Assembly (NCBI RefSeq): GCF_020176955.2
Contig: NZ_JAIUCZ020000010.1
Span: 124,001 to 188,000 of the forward strand
Length of the DNA stretch: 64,000 nucleotides
Source: Nocardia sp. alder85J
GTDB taxonomy: Bacteria > Actinomycetota > Actinomycetes > Mycobacteriales > Mycobacteriaceae
Direction of reading: 5' to 3'
Of the stretch, positions 33,995 to 42,902 are shown in pieces. The notes under the pieces are model-generated. The model searched no databases. It saw only the letters and a list, made by a program, of their open reading frames with translations, and was not told the DNA's origin. The translations under genes and the position numbers were made by a program. Each line of letters starts with the position of its first letter. Within the stretch, counting starts at the first letter, position 1.

Positions 33995-36046
33995 GTGAGG
34001 GCGTCCCGGTCACAGCGTGCGGCGCGGGTGCTGGCGCTGTGGTGCCCGGACTGGTCGGCGGTCGCGGCGGCGGCCGTGGACGCGGTACCGGCGACCCGGC
34101 CCGTGGTGGTGCTGCACGCCAACCGGGTGGTGGCGGGAACGGCGACCGCACGGGCCGAGGGGGTGCGGCGTGGTGCGACCCGCCGGGAGGCACAGGCCCG
34201 CTGCCCGGATCTGCATGTGGCGCAAGCGGATCCGGATCGTGACGCGCGACTGTTCGAACCGGTGGTGGCGGCCGTGGCCGAGATCGTGCCCGGAGTGGAG
34301 GTGCTGCGGCCCGGCTTGGTGGTGCTGGCCGCGCGCGGCGTCGCCCGATTCTTCGGATCCGAGGAGACGGCGGCCGAACGGCTGATCGACACGGTCGCGG
34401 CGACCGGGGTGGAATGCGCGATCGGCATCGCCGACGAACTGTCCACCGCGGTGATCGCCGCCCGCCGCGCGGCGATCGTGCCGCCCGGCGCCGGGGCGCG
34501 CTTCCTGGCGCCCCTCCCGGTGGCGGAACTGGCCGTCGAACCGAGCCTCGCCGCCCCGGAACGTCACGACCTGGTGGACCTGCTGCACCGCCTGGGCCTG
34601 CGCCGCATCGGCGATTTCGCCGCGCTGACCCCGGCGGAGGTCGGCTCCCGATTCGGCGCCGACGCGATCCGCGCCCACCGCTGCGCCCGGGCCGAACCGG
34701 AACGCCCGCCCTCGGCGGCCCCGCCGACGGCGGATCTCGCGGTGGAATACCCCTGCGATCCACCGATCGACCGGATCGACGCCGCCGCCTTCGCGGGCCG
34801 ACTGCTCGCCACCCGGCTGCACGAGCGCCTGTCCGGTGCGTCGGTGGCCTGCACCCGGCTGATCGTCTCGGCGGAAACCGCTGCGGGCGAACAACTCTCC
34901 CGAGTCTGGCGCTGCGCTGAACCGCTCACCCCGGAAGGCACCGCCGACCGGGTGCGCTGGCAGCTGGACGGCTGGCTCACCCAGCGCGCCCTGCGGGGAA
35001 TCCCACCGGACGAGGAGCCCGGGGCCACGGTGTACGGTCGCGGCACCGCTCCGGCCGTTCCCCGAACGAGGGGCCGCGCGCCCGCACTGGGTTCCGACAG
35101 CACAGCAATGGATACGGGCAGAGCGCCCGCGCCGGGTGCCGGCAACGCGGCAATGGATCCGGGCAGAACGCCTCTGCCGGGTGCCGGCAACGCGGCAGTA
35201 GGTCCGGGCAGAACGCTCGCGCCGGGTGCTGGCAACGCGGCATCGGGTCCGGATAGCGCGCCCGCATCGGGTACGGGTGACACGGCAGTAGGTCCGGGCA
35301 GAACGCTCGCGCCGGGTGTAGGCAACACGGCAGTCGGTCCTGGCAACATGTCCGCACCGGGTGCGGAAGGCGCGGTCGTGGGTTCGAGCGGCACGAGTAC
35401 GGCGAGGCCGGGCGGACGCCGCGACGGCACGAGGCCGGGTGGAGTATCTGCGCGCTACGGTAACCAGACCCCCGCTGCCCCGATCACCGTGCTGCGGCTG
35501 GAACCCGTCGAGGTCGTCACGACCACCGCTCTGCAATGGGGTCTGTGGGGTGAGGCCGGCGACAACGAGGATCGTGCCCGCCGCGCTCTGGTCCGGGTGC
35601 AGGGACTACTGGGTGGAACCGCGGTGCAGGTCGGAGTGCTCAGTGGTGGCCGCGGCCCCGCCGAGCGCATCACCCTGATCGCCCTCGGCGACGAGCCGGC
35701 GCCCCGGTCCGATCCGGAGCTGCCCTGGCCGGGCCGATTACCCGAACCCGCACCGGCCGTGGTGCTGGTCGACCACCCCGGCGTGCGGCTGGTGGCGGCC
35801 GACGACGCACCGGTGTGGGTGACCGACCGCGGCGATTTCACCGCCGTCCCGGCCCGGCTGTACTGGGGTCGCAAGGACTGGGCGGTGACCGGCTGGGCGG
35901 GCCCCTGGTTGCTGGACGAACAATGGTGGGGCAGCACTCGCTCCGACTGTCTCGTCCGCGCTCAGGTGCTGCTCGACGACAAGGTGCGAACCCTGCTGCT
36001 GCTCGGTTACGACCGCACCTGGCACGTGGAGGGCCTCTACGAGTGA
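33995..36046 (+). CDS. imuB: ImuB, catalytically dead Y-family polymerase adaptor
   Basis: A 683-residue Y-family polymerase-like protein that bridges ImuA', DnaE2 and the beta clamp. The N-terminus VLALWCPDWSAVAAAAVDAV replaces the DxD metal site of active Y-polymerases, as in other ImuB. Palm, thumb and little-finger-like regions run to about residue 365 (GLRRIGDFAALTPAEVGSRFG is the helix-hairpin-helix). Residues 372-467 are a 15-residue tandem repeat insertion not typical of the family. The C-terminal part resumes at ITVLRLEPVEVVTTTALQWGLWGE and ends WHVEGLYE. Start GTG at 33995 with GGGGGAG upstream. Confidence 0.9.
   Translation: MRASRSQRAARVLALWCPDWSAVAAAAVDAVPATRPVVVLHANRVVAGTATARAEGVRRGATRREAQARCPDLHVAQADPDRDARLFEPVVAAVAEIVPGVEVLRPGLVVLAARGVARFFGSEETAAERLIDTVAATGVECAIGIADELSTAVIAARRAAIVPPGAGARFLAPLPVAELAVEPSLAAPERHDLVDLLHRLGLRRIGDFAALTPAEVGSRFGADAIRAHRCARAEPERPPSAAPPTADLAVEYPCDPPIDRIDAAAFAGRLLATRLHERLSGASVACTRLIVSAETAAGEQLSRVWRCAEPLTPEGTADRVRWQLDGWLTQRALRGIPPDEEPGATVYGRGTAPAVPRTRGRAPALGSDSTAMDTGRAPAPGAGNAAMDPGRTPLPGAGNAAVGPGRTLAPGAGNAASGPDSAPASGTGDTAVGPGRTLAPGVGNTAVGPGNMSAPGAEGAVVGSSGTSTARPGGRRDGTRPGGVSARYGNQTPAAPITVLRLEPVEVVTTTALQWGLWGEAGDNEDRARRALVRVQGLLGGTAVQVGVLSGGRGPAERITLIALGDEPAPRSDPELPWPGRLPEPAPAVVLVDHPGVRLVAADDAPVWVTDRGDFTAVPARLYWGRKDWAVTGWAGPWLLDEQWWGSTRSDCLVRAQVLLDDKVRTLLLLGYDRTWHVEGLYE
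35108..35397 (+). repeat. 45-bp in-frame tandem repeat inside imuB
   Basis: Units start at 35108, 35153, 35198, 35243, 35288, 35333 and a partial one at 35378. Each encodes 15 residues of the form VGPGRTLAPGAGNAA. Copies 1-3 and 5 are closest (MDPGRTPLPGAGNAA and VGPGRTLAPGVGNTA are examples); copies 4 and 6 are diverged. Because the unit is a multiple of three the frame is kept, and the product would be a flexible Gly/Pro/Ala linker before the C-terminal domain. Confidence 0.9.
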
Positions 36047-36055
36047 GCTGCTACC

Positions 36056-36256
36056 TCACTTCCGCAGCGGATGCAGCAGCCGGTGGACGTTCAGGTCGTA
36101 ACCCCAGCCGAAGACCTTCGGGGTGAACAGCCGCGAATCGTCCGGATTCCACCAGCGGGCCCGCAGCCGGGCCAGGGTCGGTGCTCGCCAATCGTAGGGA
36201 ATGCCGAGCGCCGTGCCCTGCGGGCCGGGAACTCGGTCGTCGGGACCGGTCGTCAT
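36056..36256 (-). CDS. DUF5808 family small protein
   Basis: A 66-residue protein dominated by the DUF5808 core: GTALGIPYDWRAPTLARLRA, then RWWNPDDSRLFTPKVFGWGYDLNVHRLLHP. The Trp/Pro-rich core with no signal peptide suggests a small cytosolic protein, and the function is unknown. Start ATG at 36256 has GGAG just upstream. Its stop converges with imuB (10 bp apart). Confidence 0.87.
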   Translation of the reverse strand: MTTGPDDRVPGPQGTALGIPYDWRAPTLARLRARWWNPDDSRLFTPKVFGWGYDLNVHRLLHPLRK

Positions 36257-36335
36257 GGCTCCATCCTGCCATTCGGGTACGACAAGCGGCCGGACCCGGC
36301 ATATGGCACCCGGCACATTCTGCGGCGCCGCCGTG

Positions 36336-37127
36336 ATGGCATCCGTACTCTGGCGAAACGTGGAGTCGATCGTCATCCGGGTGCCGCTGGGCGGCGTGCT
36401 GATCGCCTGTCGCGATTCCGGGCGGCCCGTGGCGCCACATCCGCTGTCCGAGGTACCGGTGTTGCTGGTGCACGGCATGGGTGGCGACGGTCACACCTGG
36501 GACCGGTTCGCGGACCGGCTGATCCGATCCGGCCGCCGGGTGATCATCCCGGATCTGCGCGGTCACGGGCGCAGCGCACATACCAATTCCTATCGTTTCG
36601 ACGAGTTCGGCGCTGATCTGCTGCGGCTGTGCGAACACCTGGAGCTGTCTACCGTCGATCTGGTCGGGCACTCGCTCGGCGGCTATGCGGTCTCCTGCGT
36701 GGCGCTGGAGCGGCCCGCGCTGGTGCGGCGTCTGGTGATCGAGGAACAGCCGCTCCCGATACGCTCCGGCGACGAGCGGCCGCCCCTCACCCGCCGCTTC
36801 CCGTCGCTGCCGGAACTGTGGCACGCCACCACCAGCTTGATCCGCCATCCGCGGGCCGTGCTGGCCTTCGATCGTGCCATGACCCGCACCGCCCTGGAAC
36901 AGTTCCGTAAGCCGAATCCGGAATGGTGGGAACGGATCTCCGACATCACCGCCCCCACCTTGTTCCTGCGCGGCGGCCCCGGCGGCATGGTCGACCCGGA
37001 GAAGCTGGAACTGTTCCGCGCGACCGTCCCCGATTGCACGGTCGGCGTCTTCACCAGCGGCCACAGCATCCACCGCGACCGCTACCGCGAATTCGTCACC
37101 ACGGTCCTGCCCTTCCTGGGGCACTGA
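36336..37127 (+). CDS. Alpha/beta hydrolase
   Basis: A 263-residue alpha/beta hydrolase: LLVHGMGGDGHTWDRFADRL (oxyanion region), DLRGHGRS, nucleophile GHSLGGYA and the terminal SGHSIHRDRYREF with the catalytic His. Closest in pattern to MhpC-type esterases or C-C hydrolases; the substrate is unknown. The start is uncertain (ATG 36336, GTG 36333 or GTG 36360), all close to the first conserved strand. Divergent from the DUF5808 gene, with 79 bp between the two start codons. Confidence 0.88.
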   Translation: MASVLWRNVESIVIRVPLGGVLIACRDSGRPVAPHPLSEVPVLLVHGMGGDGHTWDRFADRLIRSGRRVIIPDLRGHGRSAHTNSYRFDEFGADLLRLCEHLELSTVDLVGHSLGGYAVSCVALERPALVRRLVIEEQPLPIRSGDERPPLTRRFPSLPELWHATTSLIRHPRAVLAFDRAMTRTALEQFRKPNPEWWERISDITAPTLFLRGGPGGMVDPEKLELFRATVPDCTVGVFTSGHSIHRDRYREFVTTVLPFLGH

Positions 37128-37200
37128 GACCGGATCGTCCGCCGCCCGCGAGATCCGTGCAGGCCGCGGCGGGCGCGTGAGACGACGGTTCTATTCTGAA

Positions 37201-38115
37201 ATGATGTTCACCGGTTTGTCCTGCTCGGCCGCCGCCGCGATCGACATCCCCCTGCCCGGCAGCGCCACCCGGGTGTCCGGGTGGCTGTGCGTGGAGCAGC
37301 CCGGGGCCTGGGGCCGGGACGTGATCGGTGACGAGGTGCTGGGCCCGGAGCTCACTCCGGAACTGGCCGCGCGCACCAAGGCCGCGCAGGTGCGGCCGAC
37401 GCTCATCCGCCGCCCGGGACGCAGCGAATTCACCGGTGTCCGAACGATATTGCTGGTGAGCTCACGACCGGGAGAATCCTGGTGCGAACGGCTGGAGATC
37501 ACCGAGCTGAAGCAACTGCTCGACCTGGACCTGCACCTGCTGACCGGCCCCGCCCCCGGACTCGGTGCGCCCGTTGCGGATTCGCCGATCCTGGTGTGCA
37601 CGCACGGAAAACGCGACCAATGCTGCGCACTGCTGGGCCGCCCGATCGCGGCCCGGCTCGCCACCGAGTATCCCGATCGGGTCTGGGAGTGTTCGCACAC
37701 CGGTGGCCATCGCTTCGCCCCCGCGATGGTGCTGCTGCCCACCGGCCTCACCTTCGGCCGCCTCGACGAGGACGCCGCGGTGGCGGTGGTGGCCGCCGCC
37801 GACCGCGGCGAGCTCCCGCTGACCGGATTCCGCGGCCGCAGCGGTTGCTCACCGGTCGAACAAGTAGCGGAAATTGCTGTGCGGGAACGGGTTCCGGTGC
37901 TCGCGAACGACCTCGCGGTATCCGCGGTACCCGATGCCGAACCCACCGGTGACCCGGCTACCTTCGCCGGTGCCGCCCTGGTGGCTCATCGCGACGGCCG
38001 CCGCTGGTTGGTCACCGCGCACACCGTGTCCTATGCTCCGCGCCAGGCCAGCTGCGGCGCCGCCCCCAAATCCGCGACCGCCGTGGTCGCGGACGGGATC
38101 CGCGAATTGCGCTGA
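37201..38115 (+). CDS. Sucrase/ferredoxin-like family protein
   Basis: A 304-residue protein of the Suc_Fer-like family (thioredoxin-fold ferredoxin). The metal or redox cluster residues are in VCTHGKRDQCCALLGRP and WECSHTGGHRFAPAMVLLPTG; an N-terminal Cys is in GLSCSAAAA. The C-terminal CGAAPKSATAVVAD adds another Cys. The fold is related to 2Fe-2S thioredoxin-like ferredoxins, so electron transfer is plausible, but no partner is adjacent. Start ATG at 37201; an in-frame GTG at 37177 is possible. No clear Shine-Dalgarno. Confidence 0.85.
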   Translation: MMFTGLSCSAAAAIDIPLPGSATRVSGWLCVEQPGAWGRDVIGDEVLGPELTPELAARTKAAQVRPTLIRRPGRSEFTGVRTILLVSSRPGESWCERLEITELKQLLDLDLHLLTGPAPGLGAPVADSPILVCTHGKRDQCCALLGRPIAARLATEYPDRVWECSHTGGHRFAPAMVLLPTGLTFGRLDEDAAVAVVAAADRGELPLTGFRGRSGCSPVEQVAEIAVRERVPVLANDLAVSAVPDAEPTGDPATFAGAALVAHRDGRRWLVTAHTVSYAPRQASCGAAPKSATAVVADGIRELR

Positions 38116-38443
38116 GGCATCGGCCACTCGGCGCCGTCGGCATTGTCGACGGGCGAACCGGTCGCCGACCTGGGCATGCGGGTCGGTGCCGTCGATCCGG
38201 TGGCCGGTAGCGGGCGACACCGCGCGGTCCGGCAGCCTGTTTCGGCGAGCAGTCGGAGAGCACTGCGGCGCAGCGCGGCGAGTGCGGGGTCCCGCCGACA
38301 GGACCCGGTGGCTGCCGGGTCCGCGGGCTGCGCCGGCGCATCGGTGTTGCGGCGGCTGTGAGGCCTTCGAGCGGCGCCGGCCGATATCGGCGGCCGTCGC
38401 GCTCCAGTGTGGGAGTGGCGGTGTGCGGGTTAACCGGGCAGCG
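38116..38443. other. Gene-free gap between convergent genes
   Basis: About 330 bp between the stop of the Suc_Fer-like gene and the stop of the SDR gene. Open frames here are Arg/Ala-rich and match nothing I recognise. No strong terminator hairpin or repeat was found. Confidence 0.5.
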
Positions 38444-39415
38444 CTACCAGTGGATGCCCGGGACCAGATTGACCGTGCGGCGCAACGCCGTCCGCGCCGC
38501 ACGGCCCGCGACGGACGGGACGCGATGTGACTTGTGCTGCGCGACGAGGACTTCCGAGGCCGGTTCGGCGGGCGCCTCACCCTTGGCGGCGGGGGAGTCG
38601 GGCAGCGCGCGATAGTACTGGTGCATGATGCGGTCCTTCAGCCGCGGCGCGAACAGGCTGCCGTACTCGGCGAGAGTGCCGACCGGCACATCGATGCGCT
38701 TGGGCCGGTCGGTGAGGGCGCGCACGACGGTGTCCGCGGCCCACTCCGGAGATTGCGAGGGCCCCTGCCTGCCGCTGGGCGCGATCATCGGGGTGCGGAC
38801 CAGCGGCATGTGGATGGTGGTGAAGGTGACATTGTCGGCGAGCATCTCGGCCGCGGTCACCTCGGCGAACTTGTCGAGGGCGGCCTTGCTGGCCAGATAG
38901 GCCGCGAACCGCGGGGTCGCCACCTGCACCCCGGCGCTGGAGATGTTGACGATGTGACCGAATTTCCGCTCCCGCATCTGCGGTAGCAGCGCCAGCGTCA
39001 TCCGCAGCGCGCCGAAGTAGTTGACCGCCATGGTGCGCTCGAAGTCGTGCAGCCGGTCGGTGGACCGGTGCACGGCCCGGCGGATGGACCGACCGGCGTT
39101 GTTGACCAGCATGTCGACGTGAGCGTGCTCGTCGAGGATGGTCTTGACGGTGTGCTCGACCGATTCGGCGTCGGTGACGTCGCAGGTGTAGCCGAAGGCG
39201 GTGCCGCCCGCGGCGGTGATCTCGTCGACCACGGCGGCCAGTTCGTCGCCGCGGCGGGCCAGCAGGATCACCACGGCGCCCTTGGCGGCGACTGCGAAGG
39301 CGGCGGCCCGGCCGATGCCGGAGGACGCGCCGGTGATGAGGACGTGCTTACCGGTGAGATCCCGGCGGGCGCGGCGTCGCGGCGCACGGCCTCGCGCGGC
39401 GGCGGTGTCGGACAT
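38444..39415 (-). CDS. Short-chain dehydrogenase/reductase
   Basis: A 323-residue classical SDR. The cofactor motif is TGASSGIG (near 30-37), NNAG lies near 107-110, Ser is in VNISSAG and the catalytic YxxxK is YLASK. The first basic residue after the Rossmann strand is in LLARRGDEL, suggesting NADP. The C-terminus is extended (RLKDRIMHQYYRALPDSPAAKGEAP and a TVNLVPGIHW end) in the manner of SDRs fused to or acting with fatty acyl-CoA reductases in mycolata. An inverted repeat lies 54 bp upstream of the ATG. Confidence 0.9.
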   Translation of the reverse strand: MSDTAAARGRAPRRRARRDLTGKHVLITGASSGIGRAAAFAVAAKGAVVILLARRGDELAAVVDEITAAGGTAFGYTCDVTDAESVEHTVKTILDEHAHVDMLVNNAGRSIRRAVHRSTDRLHDFERTMAVNYFGALRMTLALLPQMRERKFGHIVNISSAGVQVATPRFAAYLASKAALDKFAEVTAAEMLADNVTFTTIHMPLVRTPMIAPSGRQGPSQSPEWAADTVVRALTDRPKRIDVPVGTLAEYGSLFAPRLKDRIMHQYYRALPDSPAAKGEAPAEPASEVLVAQHKSHRVPSVAGRAARTALRRTVNLVPGIHW

Positions 39416-39468
39416 CGTTGCTCCCTTGACCCGAACGGTCCGGCCTTGTCCCGAACGTGTTCACCCTC

Positions 39469-39488
39469 AACTTACTCTGAAGTAAGTT
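39469..39488. promoter_or_regulatory. TetR-type inverted repeat upstream of the SDR gene
   Basis: AACTTACT-CTGA-AGTAAGTT: perfect 8-bp arms with a 4-nt centre, in the SDR/dnaE2 divergent gap. The TTACTnnnnAGTAA pattern is typical of TetR-family operators in actinobacteria that control lipid genes. Given its distance (54 bp) from the SDR start, it most likely controls that gene. The regulator is not encoded nearby. Confidence 0.7.
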
Positions 39489-39544
39489 CTGCTGCCAGCG
39501 TGCTTCGTCACAGTCGGGCATGCCGAAGTATGGCAAATCGGTCA

Positions 39545-39560
39545 TCGAATGTATGTTCGA
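39545..39560. promoter_or_regulatory. LexA (SOS) box upstream of dnaE2
   Basis: TCGAATGTATGTTCGA fits TCGAAC-N4-GTTCGA at 11 of 12 positions. It lies 36 bp before the dnaE2 start, and a TAATAA -10-like element follows 3 nt later (39563-39568), so LexA would directly occlude the promoter. Confidence 0.93.
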
Positions 39561-39596
39561 CTAATAAGGGTACCGATCGGTTTGCCGGAGGTGTGT

Positions 39597-42500
39597 ATGG
39601 GCTGGGGAAACGGTCCGCCGACCTGGTCGGAGATGGAACGGGTGCTGTCCGGCCGCCCCGGCCGTGACCTGCCGCCCGGCGACGGTGGCGACGGCCCGGC
39701 GTGGTCCCGGTCCCGCGACGCCTACCGGGCGGGCGCGCGGCCGTCGCTCGACGAGCCGGTGGTGCGGTACGCCGAACTGCACGCCCACTCCGCCTACAGC
39801 TTCCTCGACGGCGCCTGCCGGCCGGAGGAACTGGTGGAGGAGGCGGTCCGGCTCGGCCTGGAGGCGCTCGCCCTCACCGATCACAACGGGTTCTACGGCG
39901 TGGTGCGCTTCGCCGAGGCGGCGGCCGAGTGGGGGCTGCCGACGGTGTTCGGCGCCGAGCTGTCGCTCGGGGCGGGGCTGCCGCAGTCCGAACCCCGCAC
40001 CGGCGCACCCGATCCCGCCGGCCCGCACCTGCTGGTCCTGGCCCGCGGCGAGGAGGGGTACCGCCGGTTGTCCCGGGAGATGTCGGCCGCGCACATGGTG
40101 GCGGGGGAGAAGGGGGTGCTGCGCTACGACCTGGATCGGCTCACCGCGGCCGCCGGCGGGCACTGGCAGATCCTCACCGGCTGCCGCAAAGGCCATGTGC
40201 GCGAAGCGCTTCGGCACGGCGACGCGGCCGCCGAGACGGCCCTGCGGGAGCTGACGGACCGATTCGGCCGCGACCGGGTGACCGTGGAGCTCACCCGGCA
40301 CGGCATCCCCGCCGACGACGAGCGCAACGCGCGGCTGATCGCCCTCGCCGAGCGGGCCGGGCTGCCGGTGGTCGCCACCACCGGCGCGCATTTCGCCGGA
40401 CCCGCGCAGCGCCGGCGGGCGATGGCCCTGGCCGCGGTCCGGGCCCGGCGCGGCCTCGACGACATGGACGGCTGGCTCGCACCCGCCGGTGGCGCGCATC
40501 TGCGCTCGGGAGCGGAGATGGCGCGGCTGTTCGCGGCCTGCCCGCAGGCGGTGGGCAATGCCGCCGATCTGGCCCGCGAATGCGCCTTCGACCTGCGGCT
40601 GATCGCGCCGCAACTGCCGCCGTTCGAGGTGCCGACCGGGCACGACGAGATCTCGTGGTTGCGGCAGCTCACCTTCACCGGCGCGGTCCGCCGCTACGGC
40701 CCGCCACAGGAGAATCCGAAGGCGTACCGGCAGCTCGAACACGAACTGCGGGTGATCGCCGAACTCCGCTTCCCCGGCTACTTCCTGGTGGTGCACGACA
40801 TCGTGGACTTCTGCCGGGAACACGGCATCCTGTGCCAGGGCCGGGGGTCGGCGGCCAATTCCGCGGTCTGCTACGCGATCGGCATCACCAATGTCGACCC
40901 GGTGGCCAACGAGCTGCTGTTCGAACGGTTCCTGTCGCCGGAGCGGGACGGGCCGCCGGACATCGATCTGGACATCGAATCCGATCGCCGCGAGGAGGCG
41001 ATCCAGCACGTTTACGAGAAGTACGGCCGCGAGTACGCCGCGCAGGTGGCGAACGTGATCACCTATCGCGGCAAGTCGGCGGTGCGCGATGCTGCTCGGG
41101 CCCTGGGCTTCTCACCCGGTCAGCAGGACGCCTGGAGCAAGCAGGTCAGCCGCTGGACCGGGGTGGCCGCCGAGGAACACACCGACATTCCCGCCGAGGT
41201 GCTGCGACTGGCCGGTGAGATCGAGGGCCTGCCCCGGCATCTGGGCATCCACTCCGGCGGCATGGTGATCTGCGATCGGCCCATCGCCGACGTCTGCCCG
41301 GTCGAGTGGGCCCGCATGCCCGGCCGCAGCGTCTTGCAGTGGGACAAGGACGATTGCGCCGCAGTGGGTCTGGTGAAGTTCGACCTGCTCGGGCTGGGCA
41401 TGCTGTCGGCCCTGCACTACATGATCGATCTGGTGCGCGAGCACGTCGGCGAGGTCGTGGAGCTGCACACCCTGGACCTGAGCGAGGCGGCGGTCTACGA
41501 GATGCTGTCGCGGGCCGATTCGGTGGGCGTGTTCCAGGTGGAATCGCGGGCGCAGATGGCCACGCTGCCGCGGCTACGGCCGCGCAACTTCTACGACCTG
41601 GTCGTGGAGGTGGCGCTGATCCGTCCCGGTCCGATCCAGGGCGGGTCGGTGCACCCCTACATCCGGCGGCGGAACAAGTTGGAGGAGACGGTCTTCGACC
41701 ATCCCGCGCTGGAGAATGCGCTGGGCCGCACGCTGGGGGTGCCGTTGTTCCAGGAGCAGCTCATGCAGATGGCCGTCGACGTCGCCGGATTCAGCGCCGC
41801 CGAGGCCGATCAGCTGCGCCGGGCGATGGGGTCCAAGCGCTCTCCCGAACGGATGAACCGGCTGCGCGGGCGCTTCTACACCGGGATGCGCGAATTGCAC
41901 GGCATCACCGGCGAATTGGCCGACCGCATCTACGAGAAGGTGTACGCCTTCGCGAATTTCGGTTTCCCCGAGAGTCATTCGCAGAGCTTCGCCGCGCTGG
42001 TGTTCTATTCGGCCTGGTTCAAGCGGCATCATCCGGCGGCGTTCTGCGCCGGACTGCTCAACGCGCAGCCGATGGGCTTCTATTCACCGCAGTCACTGGT
42101 GGCCGACGCCCGCCGGCACGGAGTGACGGTGCACGGTCCCGACATCAACCACAGCCGCGCCGCGGCCACCCTGGAACAGAGCGGCGCCCAGGTGCGGCTG
42201 GGACTGGCGGCGGTGCGGCACATCGGCACGGAACTGGCCGAGAAGATCGTCGCGGCCCGGGCGGCCGGGCCCTACACGTCGTTCCCGGATCTCACCGGCC
42301 GGGTGGAATTGACCGTGCCGCAAGCGGAATCGCTGGCCACCGCGGGCGCACTGGGCAGCCTCGGAACGACCCGGCGGCAGGCGCTGTGGGCCGCGGGCGC
42401 CGCGGCGGGGGAACGCCCGGACCGGCTGCCCGGCACCGGCGCGGCCACCACGGCCCCCGCCCTGCCCGGCATGAGCGACCTGGAACTGGCCGCGGCGGAC

Positions 42501-42884
42501 GTCTGGGCGACCGGGGTGTCGCCGGACAGCTATCCGACCGAATTCCTCCGGCCGCAACTGGATGCGCTGGGCGTACTGCCCGCGGATCGCCTGCTCGCGC
42601 AGCCCGACGGCACCCGGGTGCTGGTGGGCGGGGCAGTCACCCATCGGCAACGCCCGGCCACCGCCGCCGGGGTCACCTTCCTGAACCTGGAGGACGAGAC
42701 CGGCATGGTGAACGTGGTGTGCTCGACCGGTCTGTGGGCGCGCTACCGGCGCCTGCTGCAAGGCGCGCCGGCCCTGCTGATCCGCGGCCGACTACAGAAC
42801 GCGGAGGGCGCGGTCAGCGTCCTGGCCGACCACGTGCAGCGCCTGGACCTGCGAATCACCGCCAGATCCCGCGACTTTCGCTGA
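39597..42884 (+). CDS. dnaE2: Error-prone DNA polymerase DnaE2
   Basis: A 1095-residue C-family polymerase, the catalytic member of the ImuA'-ImuB-DnaE2 translesion mutasome. PHP domain: YAELHAHSAYSFLDGAC and ALTDHNGFYG. The palm catalytic triad includes Asp455 and Asp457 in PPDIDLDIESDRREE. Helix-hairpin-helix residues (ATLEQSGAQVRLGLAAVRHIG) and an OB-fold (FLNLEDETGMVNVVC) complete the DnaE2 plan, and the long clamp-binding tail of DnaE1 is absent. Start ATG at 39597 with GGAGG 6 nt upstream. Under LexA control. Product acts with imuB upstream. Confidence 0.96.
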   Translation: MGWGNGPPTWSEMERVLSGRPGRDLPPGDGGDGPAWSRSRDAYRAGARPSLDEPVVRYAELHAHSAYSFLDGACRPEELVEEAVRLGLEALALTDHNGFYGVVRFAEAAAEWGLPTVFGAELSLGAGLPQSEPRTGAPDPAGPHLLVLARGEEGYRRLSREMSAAHMVAGEKGVLRYDLDRLTAAAGGHWQILTGCRKGHVREALRHGDAAAETALRELTDRFGRDRVTVELTRHGIPADDERNARLIALAERAGLPVVATTGAHFAGPAQRRRAMALAAVRARRGLDDMDGWLAPAGGAHLRSGAEMARLFAACPQAVGNAADLARECAFDLRLIAPQLPPFEVPTGHDEISWLRQLTFTGAVRRYGPPQENPKAYRQLEHELRVIAELRFPGYFLVVHDIVDFCREHGILCQGRGSAANSAVCYAIGITNVDPVANELLFERFLSPERDGPPDIDLDIESDRREEAIQHVYEKYGREYAAQVANVITYRGKSAVRDAARALGFSPGQQDAWSKQVSRWTGVAAEEHTDIPAEVLRLAGEIEGLPRHLGIHSGGMVICDRPIADVCPVEWARMPGRSVLQWDKDDCAAVGLVKFDLLGLGMLSALHYMIDLVREHVGEVVELHTLDLSEAAVYEMLSRADSVGVFQVESRAQMATLPRLRPRNFYDLVVEVALIRPGPIQGGSVHPYIRRRNKLEETVFDHPALENALGRTLGVPLFQEQLMQMAVDVAGFSAAEADQLRRAMGSKRSPERMNRLRGRFYTGMRELHGITGELADRIYEKVYAFANFGFPESHSQSFAALVFYSAWFKRHHPAAFCAGLLNAQPMGFYSPQSLVADARRHGVTVHGPDINHSRAAATLEQSGAQVRLGLAAVRHIGTELAEKIVAARAAGPYTSFPDLTGRVELTVPQAESLATAGALGSLGTTRRQALWAAGAAAGERPDRLPGTGAATTAPALPGMSDLELAAADVWATGVSPDSYPTEFLRPQLDALGVLPADRLLAQPDGTRVLVGGAVTHRQRPATAAGVTFLNLEDETGMVNVVCSTGLWARYRRLLQGAPALLIRGRLQNAEGAVSVLADHVQRLDLRITARSRDFR

Positions 42885-42902
42885 TCCGCCGGCGGAGCCG
42901 GA

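Noticed and set aside
33246..33998. Forward open frame of 250 codons exactly bridging imuA' and imuB with overlaps at both ends
   Set aside because: The end overlaps are tempting, but the product is low-complexity Arg/Pro/Ser, and part of the DNA codes for a crotonase fragment in a different frame.
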